Shown: positions 23,460 through 32,164, counted from the stretch's first letter. The stretch is DNA of 64,000 nt from Novosphingopyxis baekryungensis DSM 16222 (GCF_000420305.1 NZ_ATUR01000003.1:372001-436000), one strand, 5' to 3'. Made by a program: numbers and translations. The notes: generated by a model from the letters alone, not told the origin.

Positions 23460-25118
23460 ATGACCCGCACCGGCGGCCAGATCCTTGTCGACCAGCTCCG
23501 CATTCAGGGCTGCGACCGTATTTTCACCGTGCCGGGCGAAAGCTTCCTCGCCGTGCTCGATGCCTTGCATGACGAGCGCGGCGACGACGCCATCCAGACC
23601 GTGGTCTGCCGGCAGGAGGGCGGCGCGGCGTTCATGGCGGCGGCGGACGGCACCATGACCGGGCGGCCCGGCATCGCCTTTGCCACCCGCGGCCCCGGTG
23701 CCACCAATGCCTCGATCGGCGTGCATGTGGCGATGCAGGACAGCCAGCCGATGATCCTGTTCATCGGCGATGTGGACCGCGAGATGCGCGGGCGCGAGGG
23801 CTTTCAGGAAATCGACTTTCCCGCCATGTTCGCGCCGCTGGCCAAATGGTCCGCGCGGATCGAGAGCGCCGCGCGCATCCCCGAATATGTCGCGCGCGCT
23901 TATGCCGTCGCCACGTCCGGCCGCCCCGGCCCCGTGGTGCTGGCGCTGCCCGAGGATATGCTGCGCGACGAGGTCGAGGTGCCCGATCGTCCGCTGGTCG
24001 TACCGCCAACCCAGCCGCTATGCGCCGATGCCATGCTGGCGCTGGTCGAGCTGCTGAACGAGGCGACCGACCCTGTGTGCATCATCGGTGGCGCGGGCTG
24101 GAACGCCAAGGCGCGGCATTATTTCGCCGAATGGGCCGAGCGGCTGGGTCTGCCCGTTGCCACCGCCTTCCGGCGGCAGGACGCGATCGACTGGCAGAGC
24201 CCGGTCTATGCCGGCAATCTGGGCTATGGCCCGAACCCCAAGCTGATCGAGCGTATCAAGGCGGCCGATCTGGTGATTGCCGTGGGCGCGCGGCTGGGCG
24301 AGGCGACGACCGACGGCTATGCGGTGATCACGCCCGACCATCCGGACCAGATTTTGGTGCATGTCCACCCCGATCCGGACGAGCTGAACAGCGTGTACCG
24401 CACCGATCTGCCGATCTGCGCGGGCATGGACGAGTTCGCCGAACAGGCCGCGCTTTGGGAGGATGAGCTCTACAGCTTCGATGCGGGCGCGCAGGCCCAT
24501 GCCGAGTGGCTGGCGTGGAACGATCCGCAGCCCAATGGCGCAGCGCTGGACCTTGGCCTTGGCGTGCAGGCGATGCGCGAAAGCTATCCGGCGGACACCA
24601 TCATCTGCAACGGCGCGGGCAATTTCAGCGGCTGGTGGCACCGTTATTGGCGCTATGGCGACATGCCGAGCCAGCTGGCCCCCACCGCCGGCGCCATGGG
24701 TTATGGCGTCCCAGCCGCCGTCGCTGCCGCCATACGTTTTCCCGAACGCACGGTGGTTGCGGTGGCCGGAGACGGCGATTTCCTGATGAACGGACAGGAA
24801 CTGGCAACGGCGGCGCAATATGGCGCGGATCTGCTGGTCATCGTGGTCGATAATGGCGGCTATGGCACCATCCGCATGCATCAGGAGCGCGAATATCCAG
24901 CGCGGCTGTCGGGCACACAGCTTACCAATCCGGATTTCGCCGCGTTCGGCGCGGCCTTCGGCGCAAAGGTCTGGACGGTCGAAACGACGGAGGCGTTTGT
25001 CGAGGCGCTGGAAGCCGCACGCGAAACCGGCGGCATCCGCCTCATCCACGCCCGCACGGAGATGGAAACCCTTTCCGCAGGCGGTGCCACGGTGACCGGG
25101 TTGCGAAACCGCCAGTAG
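23460..25118 (+). CDS. Thiamine diphosphate-binding protein, acetolactate synthase large-subunit-like
   Basis: A 552-residue ThDP enzyme with the three-domain layout of acetolactate synthase/oxalyl-CoA decarboxylase relatives. The pyrimidine-binding domain is N-terminal with the catalytic Glu53 (CRQEGGAAFMA). A central FAD/DHS-like domain (about 190-330) follows, then a C-terminal domain with the GDG motif GDGDFLMNGQELATAAQYG and its closing VVDNGGYGTI. An essential Gly-rich loop FATRGPGATNASIG is present. No regulatory small subunit lies next to it, so it may be a catabolic or unassigned carboligase or decarboxylase. The ATG at 23460 with GGAG 7 bases upstream is preferred over a start 10 codons earlier. 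Confidence 0.85.
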   Translation: MTRTGGQILVDQLRIQGCDRIFTVPGESFLAVLDALHDERGDDAIQTVVCRQEGGAAFMAAADGTMTGRPGIAFATRGPGATNASIGVHVAMQDSQPMILFIGDVDREMRGREGFQEIDFPAMFAPLAKWSARIESAARIPEYVARAYAVATSGRPGPVVLALPEDMLRDEVEVPDRPLVVPPTQPLCADAMLALVELLNEATDPVCIIGGAGWNAKARHYFAEWAERLGLPVATAFRRQDAIDWQSPVYAGNLGYGPNPKLIERIKAADLVIAVGARLGEATTDGYAVITPDHPDQILVHVHPDPDELNSVYRTDLPICAGMDEFAEQAALWEDELYSFDAGAQAHAEWLAWNDPQPNGAALDLGLGVQAMRESYPADTIICNGAGNFSGWWHRYWRYGDMPSQLAPTAGAMGYGVPAAVAAAIRFPERTVVAVAGDGDFLMNGQELATAAQYGADLLVIVVDNGGYGTIRMHQEREYPARLSGTQLTNPDFAAFGAAFGAKVWTVETTEAFVEALEAARETGGIRLIHARTEMETLSAGGATVTGLRNRQ

Positions 25119-25237
25119 CCTGCTTTGCGAATCGCGCGAGCTGGCTATTGGCTCTCGAGGCAAGACGATTGGCGTGCAACGCGGCAGGTCGATGCGCGAT
25201 GCACAGTACAGGTCCGGAAGCGTTCCGGCAGCCCAAA

Positions 25238-25270
25238 TGAAAAGCCGCCCCAAATCGGAGCGGCTTCTCA
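25238..25270 (-). terminator. Intrinsic terminator of the csbD gene
   Basis: On the minus strand GCGGCTT/AAGCCGC arms (25260-25266 and 25242-25248), extended by two G-C pairs beyond a mismatch, close a short loop and are followed by TTTTCATTT. A second small palindrome, CCGGAA-GCG-TTCCGG, lies just beyond at 25214-25228 and might serve the convergent ThDP gene. Confidence 0.7.
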
Positions 25271-25293
25271 ATAGCTTTCAAGGAAGGTAAAGA

Positions 25294-25476
25294 TCAGATG
25301 TCGTCGCCGAGAGCGCCCTTGACTTGGCCTTTTACCTGCTGGCCTTTGCCCTTGGCCTCCTGTGACTTGCCTTCCGCTTCAAGGTCATGATTGTCGGTCG
25401 CGTCGCCAATCCCGCTCTTGATCTTGCCGGCAGCTTCGTTGGCATTGCCTTTGATCTTGTCGGTAAGTTCACCCAT
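25294..25476 (-). CDS. CsbD family stress-response protein
   Basis: A 60-residue hydrophilic protein of the CsbD family, often induced by general stress, with unknown mechanism. It begins MGELTDKIKGNANEAAGKIK and continues with Lys/Gly/Glu-rich helices (KGKGQQVKGQVKGALGD) as in the family. The ATG at 25476 has AAAGGAA upstream, so the longer frame to 25518 is not needed. It is convergent with the ThDP gene, with a clear terminator downstream. Confidence 0.9.
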   Translation of the reverse strand: MGELTDKIKGNANEAAGKIKSGIGDATDNHDLEAEGKSQEAKGKGQQVKGQVKGALGDDI

Positions 25477-25590
25477 GGAAATTTCCTTTGCTTGTGGGAA
25501 GCCGATATTGACTTTCACCCAATCAAACGGGCGCTCCTTCCAACTGTTCCGGCCATTTGCGACGAACGGTTAGCCGCAGATGGCAGATCT

Positions 25591-26004
25591 TCACGCTTCT
25601 GCCATGCTCAGGATGCGCGCCCATTCCGACGGACGAACCGGCGCAACGGAAAGCCGGGACTGCCGGATGATGGCCATGTCCGACAGGCCGCCCTCTCCTT
25701 TCATCGCCCGCAGCGAAACGGGGCGAGCGAGCGGACGCACAGGCTCCACGCGCACCGCAGGCCAGCTGCCACCATCATCGGTGGGATCGGGGAAGGCCGC
25801 CGCGCTAATCCGCATGATGCCGACGGCGGCCGGTGTGGCCACGGCGCTATGATAGAACAGCGCTTCATCACCCACCGCCATGGCGCGCAAATTGTTCGCC
25901 GCCTGATGGTTGCGCACGCCTTCCCACACAGCCGTGCCATGCCGGACAAGGTCGTCCCAGCCATATTCGGCAGGCTCCGACTTCATCAGCCAAAATTGGG
26001 GCAT
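25591..26004 (-). CDS. EVE domain-containing protein
   Basis: A 137-residue single-domain EVE protein (PUA-like fold). The start MPQFWLMKSEPAEYGWDDL and VWEGVRNHQAANNLRAM are characteristic, with the aromatic and Ser/Asn residues that line the modified-base pocket, then GDEALFYHS. EVE domains bind modified bases in nucleic acids; a stand-alone protein may act in RNA or DNA modification sensing. AAGGAT lies 6 bases before the ATG. It is divergent from the oxygenase gene with only 32 bases between start codons, so the promoters overlap. Confidence 0.93.
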   Translation of the reverse strand: MPQFWLMKSEPAEYGWDDLVRHGTAVWEGVRNHQAANNLRAMAVGDEALFYHSAVATPAAVGIMRISAAAFPDPTDDGGSWPAVRVEPVRPLARPVSLRAMKGEGGLSDMAIIRQSRLSVAPVRPSEWARILSMAEA

Positions 26005-26036
26005 GAAAATATCCTTCCATTTGCTAATAGCGTGGC

Positions 26037-26972
26037 ATGACACAGATACCGCTGATTTCACTGAACGCCACCGACCCCGATGCGCTTGGCGACGCGCTGG
26101 GCAACAGCTTTCGCACCTATGGCTTTGCGATGGTCAAGGACCATGGGCTCGATGCCGCGCTGATCGACCGGGCCTGGCACCTGACCGAGAAACTGTACGA
26201 GCAGGACGATGCCGAGAAGCGCCGTTTCCACAATCCGGACATTGGCGGGGCGCGCGGCTACACGCCGTTCAAGACCGAAATTGCCAAGGGCGCGGCGCAT
26301 CATGACCTGAAGGAATTCTGGCATGTCGGCCGTGAGCTGCCTGAAGGGCACAAGCTGGCCGATTCCATGCCGCCGAACATCTGGCCGGATCGGCCGGATG
26401 GCTTCCGCGACGTCTTCACGCAATTATTTGCGGACATGGACGGCATTGGTGCGCGCATTCTGTCTTCCATCGCACGCTATCTCGATCTGCCCGCCAACTG
26501 GTTCGATGCCGCGATCGAGGACGGCAACAGCGTGTTGCGCCTGCTGCATTATCCCCCGATCGAGGGAGACCCGGAAGGCGCCATCCGCGCCGGGGCCCAT
26601 GAGGATATCAATCTGATCACGCTGCTGCTGGGCGCCGAGGAAGCCGGTCTGGAAATTCTGGGCAAGGATGGGGAATGGATTGCGGTCGACCCGCCGGAAG
26701 GCGCGCTGGTGGTGAATGTCGGGGACATGCTGCAGCGCCTGACCAATCACGTGCTGCCGTCGACCACGCACCGGGTGCGCAACCCGGCGGGTGAACGCGC
26801 CCATCATCATCGCTATTCGATGCCTTTCTTCCTGCATCTGCGCTCCGACTTCCCGATCGAAACGCTGCCCGGATGCGTCAGCGATGATCGGCCGAACCGC
26901 TATCCCGAGCCCATGCTGGCCGATGACTATCTGATGGAGCGTCTGCGCGAGATTGGCCTGGTGAAGGGCTAG
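26037..26972 (+). CDS. Isopenicillin N synthase-like 2-oxoglutarate/Fe(II) oxygenase
   Basis: A 311-residue non-haem iron oxygenase of the IPNS family. The iron-binding triad is in GAHEDINLITLL (HxD) and the distal His in LPSTTHRVRNP, with the 2-oxoglutarate or carboxylate-binding RYSMPFFL (RxS) after it. The N-terminal domain has the family pattern SFRTYGFAMVKDHGL. Bacterial relatives next to housekeeping genes are of unknown substrate; antibiotic synthesis is not implied. The ATG at 26037 lies 32 bases from the divergent EVE gene. It is convergent with the fasciclin gene, with 13 bases between the stops. Confidence 0.88.
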   Translation: MTQIPLISLNATDPDALGDALGNSFRTYGFAMVKDHGLDAALIDRAWHLTEKLYEQDDAEKRRFHNPDIGGARGYTPFKTEIAKGAAHHDLKEFWHVGRELPEGHKLADSMPPNIWPDRPDGFRDVFTQLFADMDGIGARILSSIARYLDLPANWFDAAIEDGNSVLRLLHYPPIEGDPEGAIRAGAHEDINLITLLLGAEEAGLEILGKDGEWIAVDPPEGALVVNVGDMLQRLTNHVLPSTTHRVRNPAGERAHHHRYSMPFFLHLRSDFPIETLPGCVSDDRPNRYPEPMLADDYLMERLREIGLVKG

Positions 26973-26985
26973 ACCGCGTCGGCGG

Positions 26986-27630
26986 TCACGGGACGAGCAC
27001 GCTCTCCAGAGCATGCACGACCCCGTTGGTCGCCTCGATATCGGTGGCGGTCACCAGCGATGCGCCGCCGCCCTGCTCTTCCACATTCAGGACGTTGTTG
27101 GCCGCGGACGGCACCATCTCCGCGTCCTGCTCGTTATTGGCGCTGGGCTTTTCCGTCATGTTCAGATCGCTGCGCGTCAGCGTGAGCGGCTTGCCCGCCA
27201 GCGTCTGATAGCTGGTCGATCCCCCCGAACGATTGATGGCCTCGCCAAGATCACGGGCGCTCGCACGCCCCACCAGGATATGCGCGGAGACAAAAGCCGC
27301 CAGCGCCTCACGCTGAGCAGGATCGATCAGCTCCGCCCGGCGCGCGGGGCTAAGCTTGTCGAACGCGCTGTCCGTTGGCGCGAAAACGGTAATCGGTGCC
27401 TTCCCCGAAACGCGCGGCGCCAGACCGGCTTGCCGCACAAGATCGGCGAAGATCGTGAAGTCGGGATGATTGCGCATAGTGGTGAGCGCATCGGTCAGCA
27501 CGATCGCATGGACCTCCGGCGTGCCACTTGCCTTCACCTGCGCGGCAGGGTCGCCGCCCTCGATCGGATCACCGCCACAGGCGGAGAGCGCTGCGGTGAC
27601 AAGGAGAAGCGTTGATAACCGCCGCATCAT
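26986..27630 (-). CDS. Fasciclin (FAS1) domain lipoprotein
   Basis: A 214-residue protein with a lipobox (LSAC, Cys18) and one FAS1 domain. The two hallmark segments are H1-like GKAPITVFAPTDSAFDKL and H2-like TDIEATNGVVHALESVLVP at the C-terminus. Such domains mediate adhesion or bind small hydrophobic ligands at the cell surface. The ATG at 27630 overlaps the stop of the upstream reductase gene by 4 bases (ATGA); a second ATG follows at once. Its coupling to folate genes is unexpected. Confidence 0.88.
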   Translation of the reverse strand: MMRRLSTLLLVTAALSACGGDPIEGGDPAAQVKASGTPEVHAIVLTDALTTMRNHPDFTIFADLVRQAGLAPRVSGKAPITVFAPTDSAFDKLSPARRAELIDPAQREALAAFVSAHILVGRASARDLGEAINRSGGSTSYQTLAGKPLTLTRSDLNMTEKPSANNEQDAEMVPSAANNVLNVEEQGGGASLVTATDIEATNGVVHALESVLVP

Positions 27631-28397
27631 TCCGGCTTCATGTGCACGAAATCGCGATCGAACTGCTTCAGATGCGCGCCGCCATCCACATAGACCGTTT
27701 GCCCCGTCACTGCCCGCGCCTGCGCCAACCAGGCGACGGCATCGGCAATGTCTTCCGGATCGGGCAGCAGGCCAAGCGGCATCTGGGTGGCGATATAGTC
27801 CAGCTGATCCTGCTCGTAATCGTCCGTGGGCAGAACCAGGCCAGGCGCCACACCGCACACGCGCGCATGAACGCCAAAGGAGATCGCCAGGGTGCGCACG
27901 GATTCGGCCAGCGCCTGCTTCGACAATGTATAGCTCAGCTGATCGCGCGGTGGATTGCGCACCCGCTGATCCAGAATGTGCACGATGGCCGGGCGTGCGC
28001 CATCGGCAGCCTTTACTAGCGATCGGGACAGCAGAACCGGTGCAAAGATATTGGTCGCGAACTGCTCGTGCAGATCATTGCCTTCGATGCTTTGCCAGTC
28101 GTCCTGGGCAAATTGCGACACGCAATTGACCAGCAGATCCGGCACCTGACCGTAATGCGCCCTCACCTCGGCAATCAGGCCGTCGACCTGATCGCTGTCG
28201 GCCAGATCGCAATCGAACACATGCCAGCTGGTCTGTTCACGCTGCAGCACGGCCTGCAAGGCCTCTTCCGGCGCGCTGCCGCTATGACTGGTTAGCGCCA
28301 GCGCATAGCCCTCTGCCGCCAGCCGCGCCGCAATTGCCGCACCGACGCGCTTGGTCCCGCCGGTCACGATGGCGAGCTTTCGTCCGGTCCCGGTCAT
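27627..28397 (-). CDS. SDR-family pteridine reductase-like oxidoreductase (FolM-like)
   Basis: A 256-residue short-chain dehydrogenase. The NADP motif reads TGGTKRVGAAIA (12-23), the TGxxxRxG form typical of pteridine/dihydromonapterin reductases. The active site is HILDQRVRNPPRDQLSYTLSKQAL with Asp, Tyr and Lys; the D-x-NP pattern again matches the pteridine reductase branch. The C-terminal YVDGGAHLKQF is normal. Placement right after folB supports a role in tetrahydrofolate or tetrahydromonapterin formation. Starts and stops overlap both neighbours by 4 bases. A different carbonyl substrate cannot be excluded. Confidence 0.82.
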   Translation of the reverse strand: MTGTGRKLAIVTGGTKRVGAAIAARLAAEGYALALTSHSGSAPEEALQAVLQREQTSWHVFDCDLADSDQVDGLIAEVRAHYGQVPDLLVNCVSQFAQDDWQSIEGNDLHEQFATNIFAPVLLSRSLVKAADGARPAIVHILDQRVRNPPRDQLSYTLSKQALAESVRTLAISFGVHARVCGVAPGLVLPTDDYEQDQLDYIATQMPLGLLPDPEDIADAVAWLAQARAVTGQTVYVDGGAHLKQFDRDFVHMKPE

Positions 28398-28762
28398 GCG
28401 CGTTGCCGTTCCAGCGTGATGCCGATAGCCTCACCGGCTTCGGCAATGGCCAGTTTGATGATCTTTACCGTCACCCGCTGCACACGCTCATCGCCCTGCA
28501 TTACGCGCGCGATGATATGATCGGCCACCGCTTCGACCAAGGTGAAATGCACGTTCTGCGGAAGCTCGGTCGCCGCGTCGCGCAGATCCATATAGTTTTT
28601 GGAGGCGGATAGCGGCGTGCCCGGTTCGTATCGCGGCTCCAGCGACAGCTCCGCCGTTATGGAAATGCGGAGCGGTTGCGGCAGATGCGTCTCTTGGCTG
28701 TAGATGCCGGTGAGCACATCCACATCGAGATCATGCACTTCAAGGGTGAGACGATCGGTCAC
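28394..28762 (-). CDS. folB: Dihydroneopterin aldolase
   Basis: A 122-residue FolB-type enzyme that splits dihydroneopterin to hydroxymethyl-dihydropterin and glycolaldehyde in folate synthesis. Family marks are GIYSQETHLPQPLRI near the start, the NYMDLRDAA segment, FTLVEAVADHI with the substrate-binding Glu, and the late VTVKIIKLAI containing a Lys. The start is GTG at 28762 with AGGAG upstream. Its stop overlaps the start of the pteridine-reductase-like gene (ATGA). Confidence 0.9.
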   Translation of the reverse strand: MTDRLTLEVHDLDVDVLTGIYSQETHLPQPLRISITAELSLEPRYEPGTPLSASKNYMDLRDAATELPQNVHFTLVEAVADHIIARVMQGDERVQRVTVKIIKLAIAEAGEAIGITLERQRA

Positions 28763-28838
28763 GCTATGTCATTCTCCTGCTGGAATTGGCATCGCCTCGT
28801 TTCGGCGTAAAAGCCCTGTAGGCAAAGCATATGGAGCA

Positions 28839-29717
28839 TCACCCCTGCCGGCTCCAACGCGCGAAGATCGCCGTCGGCAGCAGTCGCCCACGCGCTTCCT
28901 CGCGCACGGCGAGCTCACCGAACTCCACCTTTCCGGGCAGATCGCCGAAATGATCCTCCATCAACCCGCCGATCGCCAGCGCGGACATGCGCACGGCATA
29001 GGCGGTCAGGAAACAGAACTCGCTATCGGCGTCGAGCAGCGCACGGCAGTCCGCGATCAGGCCGGGCAGATCGCGTTCCAACTGCCAGATTTCCCCGCCA
29101 GGCCCGCGGCCATATTTGGGCGGATCGAGAATGATCCCGTCATAGCGGCGTCCACGCCGCACCTCGCGTCCGGCGAACTTGGCGGCATCCTCGACGATCC
29201 ATCGTACCGGCCGATCCTCCATGCCGGAAAGCGCGGCATTATCGCGCGCGGCATTTACCGATTTCTTCGACGCATCGACATGCACCATGCGGGCCCCGGC
29301 AGCGGACAGCGCCAAGGTGCCAACGCCGGTATAGCCGAACAGGTTGAGGCATTCCGGCTCCGCCTTGTCTGCGATCAGGCCACGCATCCAGGTCCATACG
29401 GTCGCCATGTCCGGGAAATAGCCGAGATGCCGAAACGGCGTACAATGGGCGGCAAAGGCCAGCTCTTCCCAGCCGAGCGTCCACTGTCCTTCCGCGCGCC
29501 CGCTGCCATGCTCCCAGCGACCGCCGCCGTCCTCATCCGCGCCGGGCACGAATTCGGCATCGGCCTGCCAGTCGTCCGAAGCCGGTGACCACATGGCCTG
29601 CGGCTCGGGCCGGATGACCCGGATATCGCCATAAGCCTCCAGCTTGCGGCCCCCGCCACTATCCAGCAGCCGGAAATCGGCGCGCGGTTCGGCAATCATG
29701 GTGATGAAATCGGACAT
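28839..29717 (-). CDS. Class I SAM-dependent methyltransferase, RlmI/RlmK-like
   Basis: A 292-residue methyltransferase. The Rossmann core shows NLFGYTGVGTLALSAAGA (motif I), HVDASKKSVNAARDNA (motif II), and LDPPKYGRGP as motif IV with the DPPK sequence of the 23S rRNA m5C/m7G enzyme group. The N-terminal part lacks an obvious PUA domain and is shorter than RlmI, so the exact target is open. It follows thrC by 6 bases on the same strand and is probably the last gene of the cox-thrC transcript. Confidence 0.82.
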   Translation of the reverse strand: MSDFITMIAEPRADFRLLDSGGGRKLEAYGDIRVIRPEPQAMWSPASDDWQADAEFVPGADEDGGGRWEHGSGRAEGQWTLGWEELAFAAHCTPFRHLGYFPDMATVWTWMRGLIADKAEPECLNLFGYTGVGTLALSAAGARMVHVDASKKSVNAARDNAALSGMEDRPVRWIVEDAAKFAGREVRRGRRYDGIILDPPKYGRGPGGEIWQLERDLPGLIADCRALLDADSEFCFLTAYAVRMSALAIGGLMEDHFGDLPGKVEFGELAVREEARGRLLPTAIFARWSRQG

Positions 29718-29723
29718 GGAATG

Positions 29724-31121
29724 TCAGGCCGACGGAACGGCACGCTCCGTAATATAAGCTTTCACCACGTCATAATCGGCGGGCAGAATATCGAGTCGCT
29801 CCTCGCGTTCGAACAGATGGCCGACCCGCAAGGGCAAGGCCGGGCGAACGCCGGTCGCCCGTTCCACGGTCTCGCGAAACTTGGCCGGATGGGCGGTGGC
29901 AAGGGTAACCACGGCAGTGTCTTCCGGCAGATCGGCCACCCGTGCCGCGTGCAGACCGGCGGCGGTATGCGGATCGATCACTTCGTCGCACTGTTCATGA
30001 GCCCAACGCATGGCAGAGGACATGTCATCGGCGTCCGCCCTGCAGGAAGAAAAGAGCGCGACCTTGTCCAGCATCTCCCGCGGAATGGTCATGCGGCCAC
30101 TTTGGTCGAAATCCGCCATGCGCGCGTTGGTCTTGGCGCCATCGCGCCCTTCCATGTCGAACAGCAGACGTTCGAAATTGCTGGCGATCTGAATGTCCAT
30201 ACTGGGCGCGCCGGTCGCTTCCACGGCACCTTTGGAATAATCCCCCTGGCTGAAGGCGCGGTGCATGATGTCGTTGTTGTTGGTCGCCACGATGATACGC
30301 TCGATCGGCAGGCCCATCTGCGCTGCAGCGTAACCGGCAAACGCATCGCCGAAATTGCCCGTCGGAACGGAAAAGGCGACGCGCCGGCTGGGCGCGCCCA
30401 GCTGTATCGCTGCCCAGACATAATAGACGATTTGCGCCATCAGCCGCGCCCAGTTGATCGAATTTACGGCGGAGATGGAGAATTTTGCACGCATGTCCTC
30501 GTCCCCGAAGATGCGCTTCACCATCGCCTGAGCGTCATCGAAGCTGCCCTCGATCGCGATATTGTGCACATTCGGCGCATGGATGGTGGTCATCTGCCGG
30601 CGCTGTACGTCGGTAATCCGGTCATGCGGGTGCAGCATGAAAATCTCGATCCGCTCGCGTCCGGCCAGCGACTGGATGGCCGCCGACCCGGTATCTCCGG
30701 AGGTAGCGCCCACAATCGTCAGCGCCTTGCCGGACCGGGCCAGAAATGTTTCGAACAAGCCGCCCAGCATCTGCAGCGCGACATCCTTGAACGCCAATGT
30801 GGGGCCATGAAACAGCTCAAGCAGCCAGTGCGCGCCGTCCAGCTGGACCAGCGGCGTGATGGCATCATGCGCAAATCCGCCATAAGCCGTCGAGCAGAGG
30901 CTGCGCAGCTCGTCCTGCGTCAGCGCATCGCCCACGAAAGGTGTCATGACCCGCACCGCGGTCTCGACATAGCTGAGACCGCGCAGGGACTCGAAATCTG
31001 CGGCGCTCCAACGCGGCCATTCGCGCGGAACATACAGCCCGCCATCGGACGCCAAACCCGCAAGCGTCACCTGCTCGAAATCGAGCGCCGGCGCGCTCCC
31101 CCTGGTGCTGATATAGTCCAT
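29724..31121 (-). CDS. thrC: Threonine synthase
   Basis: A PLP enzyme that makes threonine from O-phosphohomoserine. The 465-residue length is that of the class 2 (bacterial/fungal) type. The PLP lysine is Lys112 in LAFKDVALQ, preceded by ELFHGPT; the phosphate-binding loop is VGATSGDTGSAAIQ, and GNFGDAFAGY and ATNNND follow. The start is the ATG at 31121 (MDYISTRG), a standard N-terminus. It sits 56 bases after the SURF1 gene at the end of the cytochrome oxidase run. Confidence 0.96.
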   Translation of the reverse strand: MDYISTRGSAPALDFEQVTLAGLASDGGLYVPREWPRWSAADFESLRGLSYVETAVRVMTPFVGDALTQDELRSLCSTAYGGFAHDAITPLVQLDGAHWLLELFHGPTLAFKDVALQMLGGLFETFLARSGKALTIVGATSGDTGSAAIQSLAGRERIEIFMLHPHDRITDVQRRQMTTIHAPNVHNIAIEGSFDDAQAMVKRIFGDEDMRAKFSISAVNSINWARLMAQIVYYVWAAIQLGAPSRRVAFSVPTGNFGDAFAGYAAAQMGLPIERIIVATNNNDIMHRAFSQGDYSKGAVEATGAPSMDIQIASNFERLLFDMEGRDGAKTNARMADFDQSGRMTIPREMLDKVALFSSCRADADDMSSAMRWAHEQCDEVIDPHTAAGLHAARVADLPEDTAVVTLATAHPAKFRETVERATGVRPALPLRVGHLFEREERLDILPADYDVVKAYITERAVPSA

Positions 31122-31177
31122 GCTGCCCCGACTAGCCTTGCGGCGGCGCAGCGGCAAGATGGTCCCTGCCGGAAGGG

Positions 31178-31777
31178 CTAGCGCGCCGCGCCCTCATGGG
31201 GCTTGGCGTCACGCTGCTTGCGCCGCACCGCCAGCACAAAAATGACCGCCGCGATCAGGGCGAACAGAAACCACTGAATGGCATAGGACAGATGATTGTT
31301 GGGAATATCCTTGGGCGACGGGCGTGCGAGCGTCTTCGTGCCGGGAATGGCGCCGTCGGACACCAGCTTGATGCGATCGCCAAAGGGGGCGATCATTCCG
31401 TCGACCACGCCGCCGGTCCATTGCGGATGATCTGGCCGCGCCGTCCAGCCGACCGCCACGGCGGCACCGGGGCCTTCTGCTCCACCGGTCCGGCATTCGG
31501 CGATCTGCATGAAACCGGCCTCACCCTGCGCGCTGCGGCCGCTGATGGTTTGCCAATCGGTCACGCTGATGCAGTTTACCGAAGATCGGCGGTAAAGCAT
31601 CGGATCGCCCGGCGGCAGCGTGGCCTGCCAGCTTACCGGCGGCAAATCGGCGGCGGCCGCATATTGGGCCAGAAGCGCTTCCTTCTCGCCCTTGCGTTGC
31701 AACTGCCAGATGCCAAGCCCGATCATCAGCGCAATCGCCGCGCCCACGATGATGGTCGCCACGGCGGGGAATTTCAT
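31178..31777 (-). CDS. SURF1 family cytochrome oxidase assembly protein
   Basis: A 199-residue inner-membrane protein that helps insert haem a into cytochrome oxidase subunit I. It has the SURF1 topology: an N-terminal helix (about 5-22) ending in GLGIWQLQRKGEKEALL, which is the family signature W-Q-x-x-R-x-x-x-K, a periplasmic loop, and a C-terminal helix (LSYAIQWFLFALIAAVIFVLAV) with the conserved HLSYAIQWF. Its ATG overlaps the stop of the DUF983 gene upstream by 4 bases. Confidence 0.92.
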   Translation of the reverse strand: MKFPAVATIIVGAAIALMIGLGIWQLQRKGEKEALLAQYAAAADLPPVSWQATLPPGDPMLYRRSSVNCISVTDWQTISGRSAQGEAGFMQIAECRTGGAEGPGAAVAVGWTARPDHPQWTGGVVDGMIAPFGDRIKLVSDGAIPGTKTLARPSPKDIPNNHLSYAIQWFLFALIAAVIFVLAVRRKQRDAKPHEGAAR

Positions 31778-32136
31778 CCCGTCCGGCCCTCGCCGGCATC
31801 GTTGCGATATTCCAGATAAAGCATCGCAGCCTTGGTACCGCGCAGCGATAGGATCGTGGCCGCCGTGGCCAGCGGCACCCACAGGATGATATGAACCCAG
31901 AAAGGCGGCGAAAAACTCAGCTGCACGATAATTGCCAGCGCCACGAACACGGTGCCGATTAGCAGGATCAGCGCAGCGGACGCGCCATCGCCCACGTTAA
32001 ACTTTTCGAAGTTAAGCCCGCATTTTGGGCAGGTTTTGGAAAATTGCAGCACGCCAGCGAAAAGGGTCTGCGCTCCGCAGCGCGGACACAGACCCTTCAA
32101 ACTTGCAGCCAGAAATTCCGGCGGCGTTTCAGCCAT
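31774..32136 (-). CDS. DUF983 zinc-ribbon membrane protein
   Basis: A 120-residue protein with two CxxC-type knuckles near the N-terminus (CPRCGAQTLF and CPKCGLNFEKF), which probably bind zinc, then two hydrophobic helices (about 53-72 and 79-98). Proteins of this family are regularly found between ctaE and SURF1 in alphaproteobacteria, suggesting a part in cytochrome oxidase assembly, but the role is unproven. The ATG at 32136 is used; its stop overlaps the SURF1 start. Confidence 0.88.
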   Translation of the reverse strand: MAETPPEFLAASLKGLCPRCGAQTLFAGVLQFSKTCPKCGLNFEKFNVGDGASAALILLIGTVFVALAIIVQLSFSPPFWVHIILWVPLATAATILSLRGTKAAMLYLEYRNDAGEGRTG

Positions 32137-32164
32137 CAGGCTGCGCCGCCCAGGGGCGCGGTGA

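Noticed and set aside
24018-25271. A 417-codon frame antisense to the ThDP enzyme
   Set aside because: No recognisable motif, and it covers the well-supported ThDP gene, including its cofactor motifs.
26037-26972. Isopenicillin N synthase as a sign of a beta-lactam biosynthetic cluster
   Set aside because: No peptide synthetase, acyltransferase or other pathway gene is near. Family members of this kind are common in proteobacteria with other roles.
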